This document shows, piece by piece, positions 35,643-44,475 of a stretch of DNA of 64,000 nt. The stretch covers positions 5,513,501 to 5,577,500 of the forward strand of contig NZ_CP101750.1 of the NCBI RefSeq assembly GCF_026810505.1. The letters run 5' to 3'. The position numbers and the translations under genes were made by a program. Positions within the stretch are counted from its first letter, which is position 1; the number at the start of each line of letters is the position of its first letter. Below the pieces are notes generated by a model, which did not search any database, had not been told where the DNA came from, and saw only the letters and a program-made list of their open reading frames with translations. Source of the stretch: Streptomyces sp. Je 1-369 (GTDB taxonomy: Bacteria > Actinomycetota > Actinomycetes > Streptomycetales > Streptomycetaceae).

Positions 35643-36695
35643 TCAGATCGTCGCGGTGTCGATCACGAAGCGGTAGCGCACGTCGCTGGCCAGGACCCGC
35701 TCGTACGCCTCGTTGATCTGGTCGGCGCGGATCAGCTCGATCTCCGAGCCGAGCCCGTGCACGGCGCAGAAGTCCAGCATCTCCTGCGTCTCCTGGATGC
35801 CGCCGATCATGGAACCCGCGAGGGTCTTGCCGCCACCGATCACGGAGAACAGGTTCAGCGAGACCGGCTCCTCGGGGGCGCCGACGTTCACGAAGGCGCC
35901 CTCGGAGCGCAGCAGACCCAGGTACTTGTCCAGGGGGAGCGGCGCGGACACCGTCGAGAGGATCAGGTCGAAGGAGCCCGCGAGCTGCTCGAACGTGGCG
36001 TCGTCACTGGTCGCGTAGTAGTGGTCGGCGCCCAGCTTCAGGCCGTCGTCCTTCTTGCGCAGGCTCTGGGAGAGGACGGTGACCTCCGCGCCCATGGCGT
36101 GCGCGATCTTGACGGCCATGTGGCCGAGCCCGCCGAGACCGACGACGGCGATCTTCTTGCCGGGGCCCGCCTGCCAGCGGTGCAGCGGGGAGTACGTGGT
36201 GATGCCGGCGCAGAGCAGCGGCGCGGCCACATCGAGGGAGAGCCCGTCGGGGATGCGGACGGTGAACGCCTCGTCCACGACGATGTGCGTGGAGTAACCG
36301 CCGTAGGTCGGCTCGCCGTCCTTGCCGAGCCCGTTGTACGTCGGGACGTTGCCCTGCACGCAGTACTGCTCCAGGCCCGCCTTGCAGTTCTCGCACTCGC
36401 GGCAGGAGTCGACCATGCAGCCGACACCGACGCGGTCACCCACGGTGAACTTGGTGACACCGGGACCGACCTCGGTGACGACACCGGCGATCTCGTGGCC
36501 GGGCACCATCGGGTAGATGCCCTCGCCCCATCCGTCGCGGGCCTGGTGGATGTCCGAGTGGCAGATACCGGCGTACTTGATGTCGATCAGGACGTCGGAC
36601 TCGCCGACGGCGCGGCGCGGCACGGTGGTCCGCTCCAGGGGCGCCTCGGGGGCGGGAGCGGCGTAGGCGGAAACGGTGGTGATCTGCTCAGTCAT
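35643..36695 (-). CDS. Zinc-dependent NAD(P)H alcohol dehydrogenase (YahK/CAD type)
   Basis: A 350-residue MDR enzyme. The catalytic zinc ligands are in AGICHSD and GHEIAG; the structural zinc site is [15 protein letters not shown]; the cofactor loop is [15 protein letters not shown]. The [16 protein letters not shown] stretch is typical of YahK-like aldehyde reductases preferring NADPH. Divergent from the MmyB-type regulator gene, which often controls an adjacent oxidoreductase in Streptomyces. Confidence 0.94.
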   Translation of the reverse strand: MTEQITTVSAYAAPAPEAPLERTTVPRRAVGESDVLIDIKYAGICHSDIHQARDGWGEGIYPMVPGHEIAGVVTEVGPGVTKFTVGDRVGVGCMVDSCRECENCKAGLEQYCVQGNVPTYNGLGKDGEPTYGGYSTHIVVDEAFTVRIPDGLSLDVAAPLLCAGITTYSPLHRWQAGPGKKIAVVGLGGLGHMAVKIAHAMGAEVTVLSQSLRKKDDGLKLGADHYYATSDDATFEQLAGSFDLILSTVSAPLPLDKYLGLLRSEGAFVNVGAPEEPVSLNLFSVIGGGKTLAGSMIGGIQETQEMLDFCAVHGLGSEIELIRADQINEAYERVLASDVRYRFVIDTATI

Positions 36696-36742
36696 GTCAC
36701 CGAGGCTGCCACTGACCTGCGGTGTCGCCCAGACACCCATTC

Positions 36743-36794
36743 TGCCTACGACCACTGTGCCTACCACTGGCGGGGACAGGCTCCCAGGCCTACG
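36743..36794. promoter_or_regulatory. Direct repeats of GCCTAC in the divergent promoter region
   Basis: GCCTACg, GCCTACc and GCCTACg occur at 36744, 36759 and 36788, the first two as longer repeats (TGCCTAC followed by CACTG). They lie between the divergent alcohol dehydrogenase and MmyB-type regulator genes and are candidate binding sites for that regulator. Confidence 0.4.
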
Positions 36795-36833
36795 CCCCTG
36801 GATACCGGACGGCGAGCCTGGATACTGGAGAGC

Positions 36834-37718
36834 ATGGACGACAACCCCGCGCTCCTCGACAGTCGGGCGGAGCTGAGCGAGTTCCTGCGCACCCGCAGGG
36901 CGCGGCTGCAACCCCACGACGTCGGCCTGCCCGACTTCGGACGGCACCGCAGGGTGCCCGGCCTGCGCCGCGAGGAGCTCGCCCAGCTCGCCGGGGTCTC
37001 CGTCGCCTACTACACGCGGCTCGAACAGGGCAACGGCCGCAACGTCTCCGGCGAGGTCCTCGACGCCATCGCGCGCGCCCTGCGCCTGACCGACGCCGAG
37101 CACGCCCACCTGACGCGCCTCGCGAAGCCGAAGGCGCTCAAGAAGAAGCGGGCGGCGCGTCAGCAGCACATGCGGCCCGCGCTGCAGCAGCTCCTCGACT
37201 CCATCCAGACCGTGCCCGCGTACGTGGTGGGCCGCCGCACGGACATCCTCGGCTGGAACGCACTCGCCGCTGCCCTCTTCGGCGACTGGGGCGAGCTCGC
37301 GTCGGCCGACCGGAACTGGGCGCGCATCTGCTTCCTCGACCCGCGCTCGCGCGACGTCTTCGTGAACTGGGAGCAGAAGGCGTCGGACATCGTCAGCTAC
37401 CTGCGCATGGACGCGGGCTGCTACCCCAACGACCCCGACCTGTCCTCTCTGGTCGGCGAACTCTCCGTGAAGAGCGAGGAGTTCAGGAGCCTGTGGGCCA
37501 CGCACGACGTCCGCGAGAAGGGCCACGGCGTCAAGCACCTGCACCACCCGCTGGTGGGCGACCTGACCCTGTCCTTCGAGACGCTGCGGCTGCCGGACGA
37601 CTGCGACCAGTCCCTGCTGATGTACCACGCGGAGCCGGAGTCGGCGTCGGCGCAGGGCCTGCGGCTGCTCGCCAGCTGGGGGCGGGACGCGTCGGCGGTG
37701 GGTTCGCCGCAGAAGTAG
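36834..37718 (+). CDS. MmyB-type helix-turn-helix regulator
   Basis: A 294-residue regulator with an N-terminal XRE helix-turn-helix ([27 protein letters not shown]) and a C-terminal MmyB ligand-binding domain ([38 protein letters not shown]). In other streptomycetes such regulators bind a fatty-acid-like ligand and control the adjacent divergent dehydrogenase gene. ATG at 36834. Confidence 0.93.
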   Translation: MDDNPALLDSRAELSEFLRTRRARLQPHDVGLPDFGRHRRVPGLRREELAQLAGVSVAYYTRLEQGNGRNVSGEVLDAIARALRLTDAEHAHLTRLAKPKALKKKRAARQQHMRPALQQLLDSIQTVPAYVVGRRTDILGWNALAAALFGDWGELASADRNWARICFLDPRSRDVFVNWEQKASDIVSYLRMDAGCYPNDPDLSSLVGELSVKSEEFRSLWATHDVREKGHGVKHLHHPLVGDLTLSFETLRLPDDCDQSLLMYHAEPESASAQGLRLLASWGRDASAVGSPQK

Positions 37719-37817
37719 CGCGTGCCGGTGGCCGAACCCGAACCCGGGCCGCGGATTTCGCGGGAGGCGGAACGCTCCACCCTGCGCCGACGGCCGTATC
37801 GCTCCTACGCTGGGCCA

Positions 37818-38228
37818 GTGAGCAGCCAAGAGCGCCAGAAGGCGAACGAAGCCCGCGTCATCCACCTGCGCCCGGTGAAGGCGACGCCGCCCGCGGCGCC
37901 GACCGGGGTGGCGGTCCCTGCACGCCCCGCGGGCGAGAAGGAACCCCTCTGGCGCGACGTCGTCGGCGACGTCCTGCGCGGTGAGCGCCTCGCGCAGGAG
38001 CGCACGCTCAAGGACGTGGCGGACGCCGCCCGGATCTCCATGCCGTACCTCTCCGAGCTGGAGCGCGGCCGCAAGGAGGCCTCCTCCGAGGTCCTCGCGG
38101 CCGCTGCCCGCGCACTGGGCCTGGGCTTGCCCGACCTCCTCTCCCTGGCGCAGACGCGGCTGGCCGGCCTTCCCCGCGTGAGGCCGGCCAGGGCGTCGTA
38201 CCAGGGCGAGGTCCGCCTGGCGGCTTGA
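37818..38228 (+). CDS. popR: PopR/ClgR-like helix-turn-helix activator ending in Ala-Ala
   Basis: A 136-residue regulator with a flexible N-terminus and an XRE domain ([46 protein letters not shown]), the signature of the ClgR/PopR clp-gene activators. The protein ends VRLAA. In S. lividans, PopR activates clpP3-clpP4 and is degraded by ClpP1P2 through two C-terminal alanines; the same tail is seen here. The gene converges on a clpP pair with no gap: its TGA and their TCA form TGATCA. GTG start. Confidence 0.85.
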   Translation: MSSQERQKANEARVIHLRPVKATPPAAPTGVAVPARPAGEKEPLWRDVVGDVLRGERLAQERTLKDVADAARISMPYLSELERGRKEASSEVLAAAARALGLGLPDLLSLAQTRLAGLPRVRPARASYQGEVRLAA

Positions 38229-38846
38229 TCAGGCCGCGGCCGCGGCCGGCAGGGTCCGCCTGCTCAGCACCTGATCCGCGAGTCCGTACGCCACCGCTTC
38301 CTGCGCGGTGAAGACCTTGTCGCGGTCCATGTCGGCGCGGAGCGTCGCGATGTCGTGGTGCGTGTGGTGGGCGAGCACCTCCTCCACCTGGGACCGGATC
38401 CTGACCATCTCCTTGGCCTGCAGGCTGAGGTCGGACACGGTCCCTTGCCGGCCGCGGCTGGCGGGCTGCCCGAGCAGCACGCGGGCGTGGTCGAGGACGA
38501 ACCGCCGCCCGGGGTCGCCGCCGGCGAGCAGCACGGCGGCCGTCGACGCGGCCTGGCCGACGCAGAACGTCGAGATCGGCGCGGTGATGAAGCTCATCGT
38601 GTCGTAGATGGCCATCAGCGAAGTGAAGGATCCGCCGGGCGAGTTGATGTAGATGGACACCTCGCGCTCCGGCGCGGACGACTCCAGATGCAGGAGCTGC
38701 GCGATGACGACGTTGGCGACTCCGTCATCGATCTCCGTCCCGAGGAAGATGATCCGCTCGGAGAGCAGCCGGCTGTAGACGTCGTAGGCGCGCTCGCCGC
38801 CCTGCGGGGTGCGCTCGACGACGGTGGGAATGGTGTACTGACTCAT
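38229..38846 (-). CDS. clpP: ClpP4-like subunit lacking the catalytic histidine
   Basis: A 205-residue ClpP homologue. The nucleophile is present ([11 protein letters not shown]) and the Asp region (MDRDKVF) is kept. The histidine motif MxHQP reads [13 protein letters not shown]: His is Gly, confirmed on the DNA as GGG. A normal Ser-His-Asp triad is therefore impossible. The subunit probably acts structurally in a mixed ring with the neighbouring intact ClpP, like ClpR in plastids and cyanobacteria. It ends in five alanines. ATG with GGGGAGAGGGAG upstream; 17 nt after the first clpP gene. Confidence 0.88.
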   Translation of the reverse strand: MSQYTIPTVVERTPQGGERAYDVYSRLLSERIIFLGTEIDDGVANVVIAQLLHLESSAPEREVSIYINSPGGSFTSLMAIYDTMSFITAPISTFCVGQAASTAAVLLAGGDPGRRFVLDHARVLLGQPASRGRQGTVSDLSLQAKEMVRIRSQVEEVLAHHTHHDIATLRADMDRDKVFTAQEAVAYGLADQVLSRRTLPAAAAA

Positions 38847-38863
38847 CGCTCCCTCTCCCCTCC

Positions 38864-39517
38864 TCAGATTCCGAGCCCGATACGGCGCTTCGACCCGGCG
38901 GGCCGTACGTCGTCCAGCGAGGCGACCACGTGGTCGACCATCCCGTACTCCTTGGCCTGCTCGGCGGTGAACCACCGGTCGCGGTCGCCGTCCCGCGAGA
39001 TCGTCTCCTCGCTCTGCCCGGTGTGCTCGGCGGTGAGCCGCTCGATGGTCCGCTTCGTGTACTCCAGGTTCTCGGCCTGGATGGCGATGTCCGCGGTGGT
39101 GCCGCCGATGCCGGCGGATGGCTGGTGCATCATGATCCGCGCGTTGGGCAGCGCGAACCGTTTGCCGGCGGTGCCGACGCTGAGCAGGAACTGCCCCATG
39201 CTGGCGGCGAACCCCATGGCGAGGGTCGCCACGTCGTTCGGGACGAGCCGCATGGTGTCGTAGATGGCGAGCCCGGCGGTGACGGACCCGCCCGGACTGT
39301 TGATGTACAGGCTGATGTCGGTCTTCGGATCCTCCGCGGACAGCAACAGCATCTGCGCGCACACGCGTTTGGCGGACACCTCGTCGACCTGCGTCCCGAG
39401 GAACACGATCCGCTGATTGAGCAGCTGCGCGGCGAGGTGATCGTCGAACCGCGACGGCACGGTGTCCCCCTCCTCCCCCCGCACGTCCCGCGCCCTGTCC
39501 CGTACGCCCATGCCCAT
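38864..39517 (-). CDS. clpP: ClpP3-like protease subunit with intact triad
   Basis: A 217-residue ATP-dependent protease subunit: Ser in [12 protein letters not shown], His in [14 protein letters not shown] and Asp in RDGDRDRWF, plus [18 protein letters not shown]. It is the upstream gene of the pair. The ATG at 39517 has GGGAGGC 3-4 nt before it; the second ATG at 39511 has better spacing. With the adjoining PopR-like gene this matches the clpP3-clpP4-popR system, used as backup when ClpP1P2 fails. Confidence 0.92.
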   Translation of the reverse strand: MGMGVRDRARDVRGEEGDTVPSRFDDHLAAQLLNQRIVFLGTQVDEVSAKRVCAQMLLLSAEDPKTDISLYINSPGGSVTAGLAIYDTMRLVPNDVATLAMGFAASMGQFLLSVGTAGKRFALPNARIMMHQPSAGIGGTTADIAIQAENLEYTKRTIERLTAEHTGQSEETISRDGDRDRWFTAEQAKEYGMVDHVVASLDDVRPAGSKRRIGLGI

Positions 39518-39836
39518 AACGCCTCCCAAATCCCCGAGGCGAGACCCAACGCCCCGCTCCACCGCCACTGTTGCCCGCGTCGAAGCCCCCTGTCAGAAAT
39601 CTCGGCCCGTGGCAGATTCGCTGAGGGCAGAGGGGGCGCGGGGCCGGGGGCGGCAGACACATGGCGGTTGCCGTCGTCACAGCTGTCGCCGCTGTCTCCG
39701 CCCGTCCATGGAGGTGGAGGGGGCCAGGACTTCTACCGAGTGACGCTTTCGCCGCCCTCAGAACCCTCAGCGGGTCAGTCCTGAGGTCGGGCGGGGTGTG
39801 CCTCAGCCGTACAGCCGTACCTGGGGAGGCAGTTCC
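39518..39836. other. 319-bp region upstream of the clpP pair, with an imperfect inverted repeat
   Basis: No gene is supported. At 39598-39618, arms AATCT and AGATT flank an 11-nt spacer containing GGCCCG; the repeat lies about 80 bp before the clpP3 start and could be an activator site. The rest is AT-poor without clear structure. The msrA stop lies at the right end. Confidence 0.45.
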
Positions 39837-40535
39837 TCAGTCGCCAGCGGGTGCGATGCCGGTCGGGCAGGCACGGCCCCAGTTCGTCTCCGAAGGAGCG
39901 TCGAGCGTCGCGCCCGTGCCGCCGATGCCGCAGTAACCGTCGGGGTTCTTGTCCAGGTACTGCTGGTGGTACGCCTCCGCCGGCCAGAACGTGCGGTCGG
40001 CCGCCGGCAGGATCGTCGTGGTGATCTTGCCGTAGTTGGAGGCCGCCAGGACCTTCTGGTACGCCGCCAGGGACGCCTGCGCCGTCTCCTCCTGCTCGGA
40101 GGAGTGCGTGTAGATCGCCGAGCGGTACTGCGTGCCGACGTCGTTGCCCTGGCGGAAGCCCTGCGTGGGGTTGTGGGACTCCCAGAACAGCTTCAGGAGC
40201 TCGGCGTACGTGACCTCGGACGGGTCGAAGACGACGCGGACCGCCTCCGTGTGGCCCGTCAGGCCGGAGCACACCTCTTCGTAGGAGGGGTTTTCCGTGA
40301 AACCGCCCTGGTAGCCGACGTACGTCGTCCAGACGCCCTCGGCCTGCCAGAACTTGCGCTCCGCGCCCCAGAAGCAGCCCAGCGCGAAGTCCGCCACCTC
40401 CAGGCCGTCGGGGTAGGGGCCGAGCAGCGGGTTGCCGAGGACCGTGTGGCGCGAGGGGACCTCGAATTCCGGGGTCGCCCGGCCCTTGAGGGCCTGCTCG
40501 GCGGTGGGGAGCTCGGGCGTGCGGCCGAAGATCAT
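39837..40535 (-). CDS. msrA: Peptide-methionine (S)-S-oxide reductase
   Basis: A 232-residue MsrA that repairs oxidised methionine. The catalytic cysteine is in [13 protein letters not shown] near residue 54; substrate-binding segments are YVGYQGG and [12 protein letters not shown]. Resolving cysteines are likely in GYCGIGG and GRACPTG near the C-terminus. ATG start with GAGGAGAG upstream. Confidence 0.96.
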   Translation of the reverse strand: MIFGRTPELPTAEQALKGRATPEFEVPSRHTVLGNPLLGPYPDGLEVADFALGCFWGAERKFWQAEGVWTTYVGYQGGFTENPSYEEVCSGLTGHTEAVRVVFDPSEVTYAELLKLFWESHNPTQGFRQGNDVGTQYRSAIYTHSSEQEETAQASLAAYQKVLAASNYGKITTTILPAADRTFWPAEAYHQQYLDKNPDGYCGIGGTGATLDAPSETNWGRACPTGIAPAGD

Positions 40536-40616
40536 GCGGTCTCTCCTCGTGCGTGACAGGGGTCTACCCCGTCAACGTATGGCCGGGGTGACGCATTCCG
40601 GCGGGGGCGCCCGCGC

Positions 40617-41735
40617 TCAGTGCGGGAGCGTCGCCGGGCTGCCGCCGTTCGCCTCGTACCCCGCGACGGCCAGCGCGCGGTACACCGCGTAGTCCGAAGC
40701 GGGGTCCGCGGAGAGCGTCCAGGGCAGCGCGCCCACGTGGCCGTCCACGTGCACCAGCTGGTTCATCGCCTCCGACCAGCGCTGGCAGCGGACCAGGAAG
40801 AAGACGAGGAGGTGCCGGACGTGCGACAGCATCGGGTCGTCCGCGCGCGCTGAGTGCACCGCGAACAGGGCGCCCTCGACGGCCTTGAGCACGACCTCGC
40901 TCTCGTAGAACCCGCGCACCAGGTTGACCTCGGGCAGGTGCTCGTACACCGCGAAGAGGGGGAGCGCCGCGAGGAGGGAGCCGCGGGGCGCGCGGGCGGC
41001 CGCCGCCTCCGCGAAGTTGTACGCCAGGTCGCGCGAGCCGTGCCACTTCTCGCACCAGTAGTGCAGCGCCGCGAGGTGGGCGCCCATGTGCGCGGGCGCG
41101 CGGTCCAGGATCTTGAGCCAGAGCTGCTCGAACTCCTCGCGGGGGTACGCCAGTCCGCGCGCGATGGAGAGCTCGATGATGTACGGGACCGGGTCACCGG
41201 GGGCGAGCAGCGCCGCCTGCGCGCACGCCTCCTTCGCCTCCTCCAGGATGATCCGGAACTCGTCCGTCCCCTGCTCCGCCGTGCGCCACGCCTGCTGCAC
41301 GAGGAACTCCGCGTGCACCGCCGCGCCGCCCGCGTCCTTGGGCGTCTCGGCACGCCACACCCGCAGCCACTGCCCGCCGGGGTTGTCGCTGACGCCGCCG
41401 GGCCGCTGCTGCAGCTCCAGGGAGGCCGCGCCCGCGAAGGCCTGCACGCGCTGCCAGCGACGCTCGCCGTGCGTCTCCGTGCCGACGAGCAGCTGCGAGG
41501 CGGCCTTCCACTCCTGCGTGCGCTGCACCAGGTCGAGCACTTCCAGGAGATCCGCGTCCGGCCCGGGCATGCGGATGTCCAGCTCCTCCTGCCGGAGGAA
41601 GCCGTAGTCAGCCGGGTCCGCGGCGTCCGGCGAGCCGGGTGCCACCTGCCGGATTCCGCCGCGCCTGCGCAGCAGTACGGGCCCCAGGACCGCACCGATC
41701 ATGATCACCGCGAACAGGAACCAGAGAATCTCCAT
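40617..41735 (-). CDS. Membrane-anchored protein of unknown function
   Basis: A 372-residue protein with one N-terminal transmembrane helix (LWFLFAVIMIGAVLGPVLL) and a helical soluble body. The body has Trp-rich repeats of the TPR/alpha-solenoid type (HMGAHLAALHYWCEKWHGSRDLAYNFAEAAAA, HVRHLLVFFLVRCQRWSEAMNQL). No family recognised. The ATG at 41735 puts the helix at the very start; the frame stays open further upstream. Divergent from metB. Confidence 0.8.
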   Translation of the reverse strand: MEILWFLFAVIMIGAVLGPVLLRRRGGIRQVAPGSPDAADPADYGFLRQEELDIRMPGPDADLLEVLDLVQRTQEWKAASQLLVGTETHGERRWQRVQAFAGAASLELQQRPGGVSDNPGGQWLRVWRAETPKDAGGAAVHAEFLVQQAWRTAEQGTDEFRIILEEAKEACAQAALLAPGDPVPYIIELSIARGLAYPREEFEQLWLKILDRAPAHMGAHLAALHYWCEKWHGSRDLAYNFAEAAAARAPRGSLLAALPLFAVYEHLPEVNLVRGFYESEVVLKAVEGALFAVHSARADDPMLSHVRHLLVFFLVRCQRWSEAMNQLVHVDGHVGALPWTLSADPASDYAVYRALAVAGYEANGGSPATLPH

Positions 41736-41836
41736 GGGACAAGCGAACCAGACGCGTCGGACAATTGGCCAACCTGCCGGGACGTACCCGGACCGACCCG
41801 GCAGAAGGACCCGTGCGCGCACTACGCTCAGGCCGC

Positions 41837-42991
41837 ATGAGTGACTCGCACAGCACGCAGAGCTTCGAAACCGTGGCCATCCACGCGGGCAACACCGCCG
41901 ACCCCCTGACCGGCGCCGTCGTCCCGCCCATCTACCAGGTCTCGACCTACAAGCAGGACGGCGTCGGCGGTCTGCGCGGCGGCTACGAGTACAGCCGCAG
42001 CGCCAACCCGACGAGGACCGCCCTCGAAGAGAACCTGGCCGCACTGGAGGGCGGCAGCCGCGGACTCGCCTTCGCGTCGGGCCTCGCGGCCGAGGACTGC
42101 CTTCTCCGTACGCTGCTCAGCCCCGGCGACCACGTCGTCATCCCCAACGACGCGTACGGCGGCACCTTCCGGCTCTTCGCCAAGGTCGTCTCGCGGTGGG
42201 GCGTGGAGTGGTCCGTCGCCGACACCTCCGACCCGGAGGCCGTGCGCGCCGCGCTGACCGACCGTACGAAGGCGATCTGGGTGGAGACCCCCTCCAACCC
42301 GCTGCTCGGCATCACCGACATCGCCGCGGTCGCGCAGATCGCCCGCGAGGCCGGTGTGCGTCTCGTCGTCGACAACACCTTCGCCAGCCCCTACCTCCAG
42401 CAGCCGCTGGCGCTCGGCGCGGACGTCGTCGTGCACTCCATGACGAAGTACATGGGCGGCCACTCGGACGTCGTCGGCGGCGCGCTCGTCGTCAACGACG
42501 CGGAGCTGGGCGAGGAGTTGGCGTACCACCAGAACGCGATGGGCGCCGTCGCCGGGCCCTTCGACGCCTGGCTGGTGCTGCGCGGCATCAAGACCCTCGC
42601 GGTGCGCATGGACCGGCACAGCGAGAACGCCACCAAGGTCACCGAGATGCTGACCCGGCACGCGCGCGTGAGCAGCGTTCTCTACCCGGGCCTTCCGGAG
42701 CACCCCGGTCACGAGGTCGCCGCCAAGCAGATGCGGTCCTTCGGCGGCATGGTGTCGTTCCGGGTGCAGGGCGGCGAGGAGGCGGCCGTCGAGGTCTGCA
42801 ACCGGGCGAAGCTGTTCACCCTGGGCGAGTCCCTGGGCGGCGTCGAGTCCCTGATCGAGCACCCGGGCCGCATGACGCACGCCTCCGTGGTGGGCTCCGC
42901 CCTGGAGGTCCCCGGAGACCTCGTACGGCTCTCGGTGGGCATCGAGTCGGCGGACGACCTCGTCGCCGACCTGCAGCAGGCGCTGGGCTAG
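41837..42991 (+). CDS. metB: Cystathionine gamma-synthase/lyase
   Basis: A 384-residue PLP enzyme of the Cys/Met metabolism family. The cofactor lysine is Lys204 in SMTKYMGGHSDVVGG; the N-terminal landmarks are TVAIHAGNTADPLTGAVVPPIYQ and YEYSRSANPTR. It joins activated homoserine and cysteine to cystathionine or cleaves cystathionine. In actinomycetes the two activities cannot be told apart from sequence. ATG at 41837. Confidence 0.92.
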   Translation: MSDSHSTQSFETVAIHAGNTADPLTGAVVPPIYQVSTYKQDGVGGLRGGYEYSRSANPTRTALEENLAALEGGSRGLAFASGLAAEDCLLRTLLSPGDHVVIPNDAYGGTFRLFAKVVSRWGVEWSVADTSDPEAVRAALTDRTKAIWVETPSNPLLGITDIAAVAQIAREAGVRLVVDNTFASPYLQQPLALGADVVVHSMTKYMGGHSDVVGGALVVNDAELGEELAYHQNAMGAVAGPFDAWLVLRGIKTLAVRMDRHSENATKVTEMLTRHARVSSVLYPGLPEHPGHEVAAKQMRSFGGMVSFRVQGGEEAAVEVCNRAKLFTLGESLGGVESLIEHPGRMTHASVVGSALEVPGDLVRLSVGIESADDLVADLQQALG

Positions 42992-43005
42992 CCACCAGGA
43001 GTCCG

Positions 43006-43257
43006 TCACCAGCGCGTCAGGGGTGGAGTCGTGTCCGTCGGCGGCTCCACCCACGGCCTGGCGACGGACGCCCACACGACGAACACCACCGCGGCGACGA
43101 GCAGCAGCGTCCAGAACGCCCGCCGCGCCGCCGTACGGCGCCGCAGCGCCCGGCTGCCCCGCCGTACCGCGTCGTCGAGGAGTTCGGGCGGCACGGCGGG
43201 CGTCGTGCCCTCCAGGAGCCGCCGGACCGCCTCTTCCTTGCGCTCGTACTGGCTCAT
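43006..43257 (-). CDS. Small membrane protein paired with a sigma factor gene
   Basis: An 83-residue protein with a cytoplasmic N-terminal helix region (QYERKEEAVRRLLE, VPPELLDDAVRRG), one transmembrane helix (FWTLLLVAAVVFVVWAS) and a short outer tail. Its ATG overlaps the upstream sigma-factor stop by 4 bp (ATGA). The arrangement resembles a sigma/anti-sigma pair, but no HxxxCxxC zinc motif is present and the cytoplasmic part is short, so an anti-sigma role is only a suggestion. Confidence 0.75.
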   Translation of the reverse strand: MSQYERKEEAVRRLLEGTTPAVPPELLDDAVRRGSRALRRRTAARRAFWTLLLVAAVVFVVWASVARPWVEPPTDTTPPLTRW

Positions 43258-43736
43258 GACGGCGCCGCCCCGCTCAGCGCCCGGGCCGGCGCGGGACCGC
43301 GCGGCGGGTGCAGCACCGTCGCGGTCGCCCGGGCACAGATCACCCGGACCCGTTCGGCGGGCAGCCCGAGAAGCGCCGCGGTCTGCTCCTCCGCCACACC
43401 CTCGTACATGCGCAGGACGAGAATCAGCCGCTCCTGGGGGCTCAGCGGGCCCAGGACCCCGCCGTGGCCGCGGTGGCGGCGCCAGGCCGCGCGCCCGAAG
43501 CGCAGGGCGACCTGCTGACGGGTGAGGTCGTACGGATCCTCGCCGCGCAGCCGGTCCCACGACGCGTACGTGTGGGCGAGCGCCGCGGTCAGCAGGGCAC
43601 GCGCGCGTGGGTTGTCGTCAGGGGGTTCGGCGGTGAGCAGTGTCGCGGCATGCAGGAGCCGCCCTGCCGCGCCCGCGACGAACGCCTCGAACTCCCGGGC
43701 ACGGCGGGCGCTCTGGAGCGCCTGCCGTTCTCGCAC
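43254..43736 (-). CDS. SigE-like ECF sigma factor, region 2 degenerate
   Basis: A 160-residue sigma-like protein. Region 4 is clear: LSPQERLILVLRMYEGVAEEQTAALLGLPAERVRVICARATATV. The region 2 part (FEAFVAGAAGRLLHAATLLTAE, LLTAALAHTYASWDRLR) keeps the SigE-family spacing, but the usual AEDLVQ core-binding stretch is replaced by NPRARALL. GTG start with GGGAGG 4 nt upstream. Coupled to a small membrane protein. It may be a true sigma factor or only a DNA-binding relative. Confidence 0.82.
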   Translation of the reverse strand: MRERQALQSARRAREFEAFVAGAAGRLLHAATLLTAEPPDDNPRARALLTAALAHTYASWDRLRGEDPYDLTRQQVALRFGRAAWRRHRGHGGVLGPLSPQERLILVLRMYEGVAEEQTAALLGLPAERVRVICARATATVLHPPRGPAPARALSGAAPS

Positions 43737-43800
43737 CGCGCCTCCCGGCCGGAAGGAAGGAGGATCCCGGTCTCATATGAGGCCAGAGGCGGGGCCGGGG

Positions 43801-44319
43801 TCAAGACTCCGGAGTGGCCGAAACCTCTCCTACAGGTGACGTCTGTGACGTCTGCCGCGCGGAGAGGGCGGAGTTGAAGCGTGTGAGGAGCGCGCAGAAG
43901 CTCTCGCGCTCCGCCGGGTCCCAGTCCTGTGTCAGCTCGGCCATCAGCTCGCGCCGCGAGGAGCGGACCTCGTCGAGCCTGGCCTGACCGCGCGGCGACA
44001 GCTGGAGCACCACGGCGCGGCCGTCCTCGGGGTGCGAGGTGCGCTTGACGAGGCCGGTGTCGACGAGCGGCGCGACCTGCCGCGTCACCGTCGAGGAGTC
44101 GATGCCCATGCTCGCCGCGAGCGCCTTGACACCCATCGGCCCCTCCTTGTCGAGGCGGTTGAGCAGCAGATACGCGGCACGGTCCATGGAGTTGCGGACC
44201 TGGCCGACGCCGCCGAGACGGGTCTGCTCCGCGCGGCGGGCGAAGACCGCCACCTGGTGTTGCAGGCTGTCCAGGAGGGCGGGATCGCTGGCGGTCGTCA
44301 TGTCCGGAGTTGTGGGCAT
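43801..44319 (-). CDS. MarR-family transcriptional regulator
   Basis: A 172-residue winged-helix regulator: helices VRNSMDRAAYLLLNRLDKEGPMGVKALA, recognition region GIDSSTVTRQVAPLVDTGLVKR and wing SHPEDGRAVVLQLSPRG. Divergent from ilvA, 156 bp between starts, so it could control itself, ilvA, or both. The ATG at 44319 is the first in frame; 44301 is also possible. Confidence 0.92.
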   Translation of the reverse strand: MPTTPDMTTASDPALLDSLQHQVAVFARRAEQTRLGGVGQVRNSMDRAAYLLLNRLDKEGPMGVKALAASMGIDSSTVTRQVAPLVDTGLVKRTSHPEDGRAVVLQLSPRGQARLDEVRSSRRELMAELTQDWDPAERESFCALLTRFNSALSARQTSQTSPVGEVSATPES

Positions 44320-44475
44320 GGCCGGGGGCTCACTTCATGCGAGGGCGATGGGTTGGGGGACAGGGTACGCGGCCGCGGCGCGTACCGTACCTGCGCTGCG
44401 CAAACCCACGCGATAACGGTCTCGTTCCTTGGTCATCCCAGGAGGACTCGGGCGTCGGCTGCAAGACTTGCCGTC

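Noticed and set aside
36722..37984. 420-codon plus-strand frame overlapping the MmyB-type regulator
   Set aside because: Different frame, Arg/Pro-rich; the regulator frame has recognisable domains.
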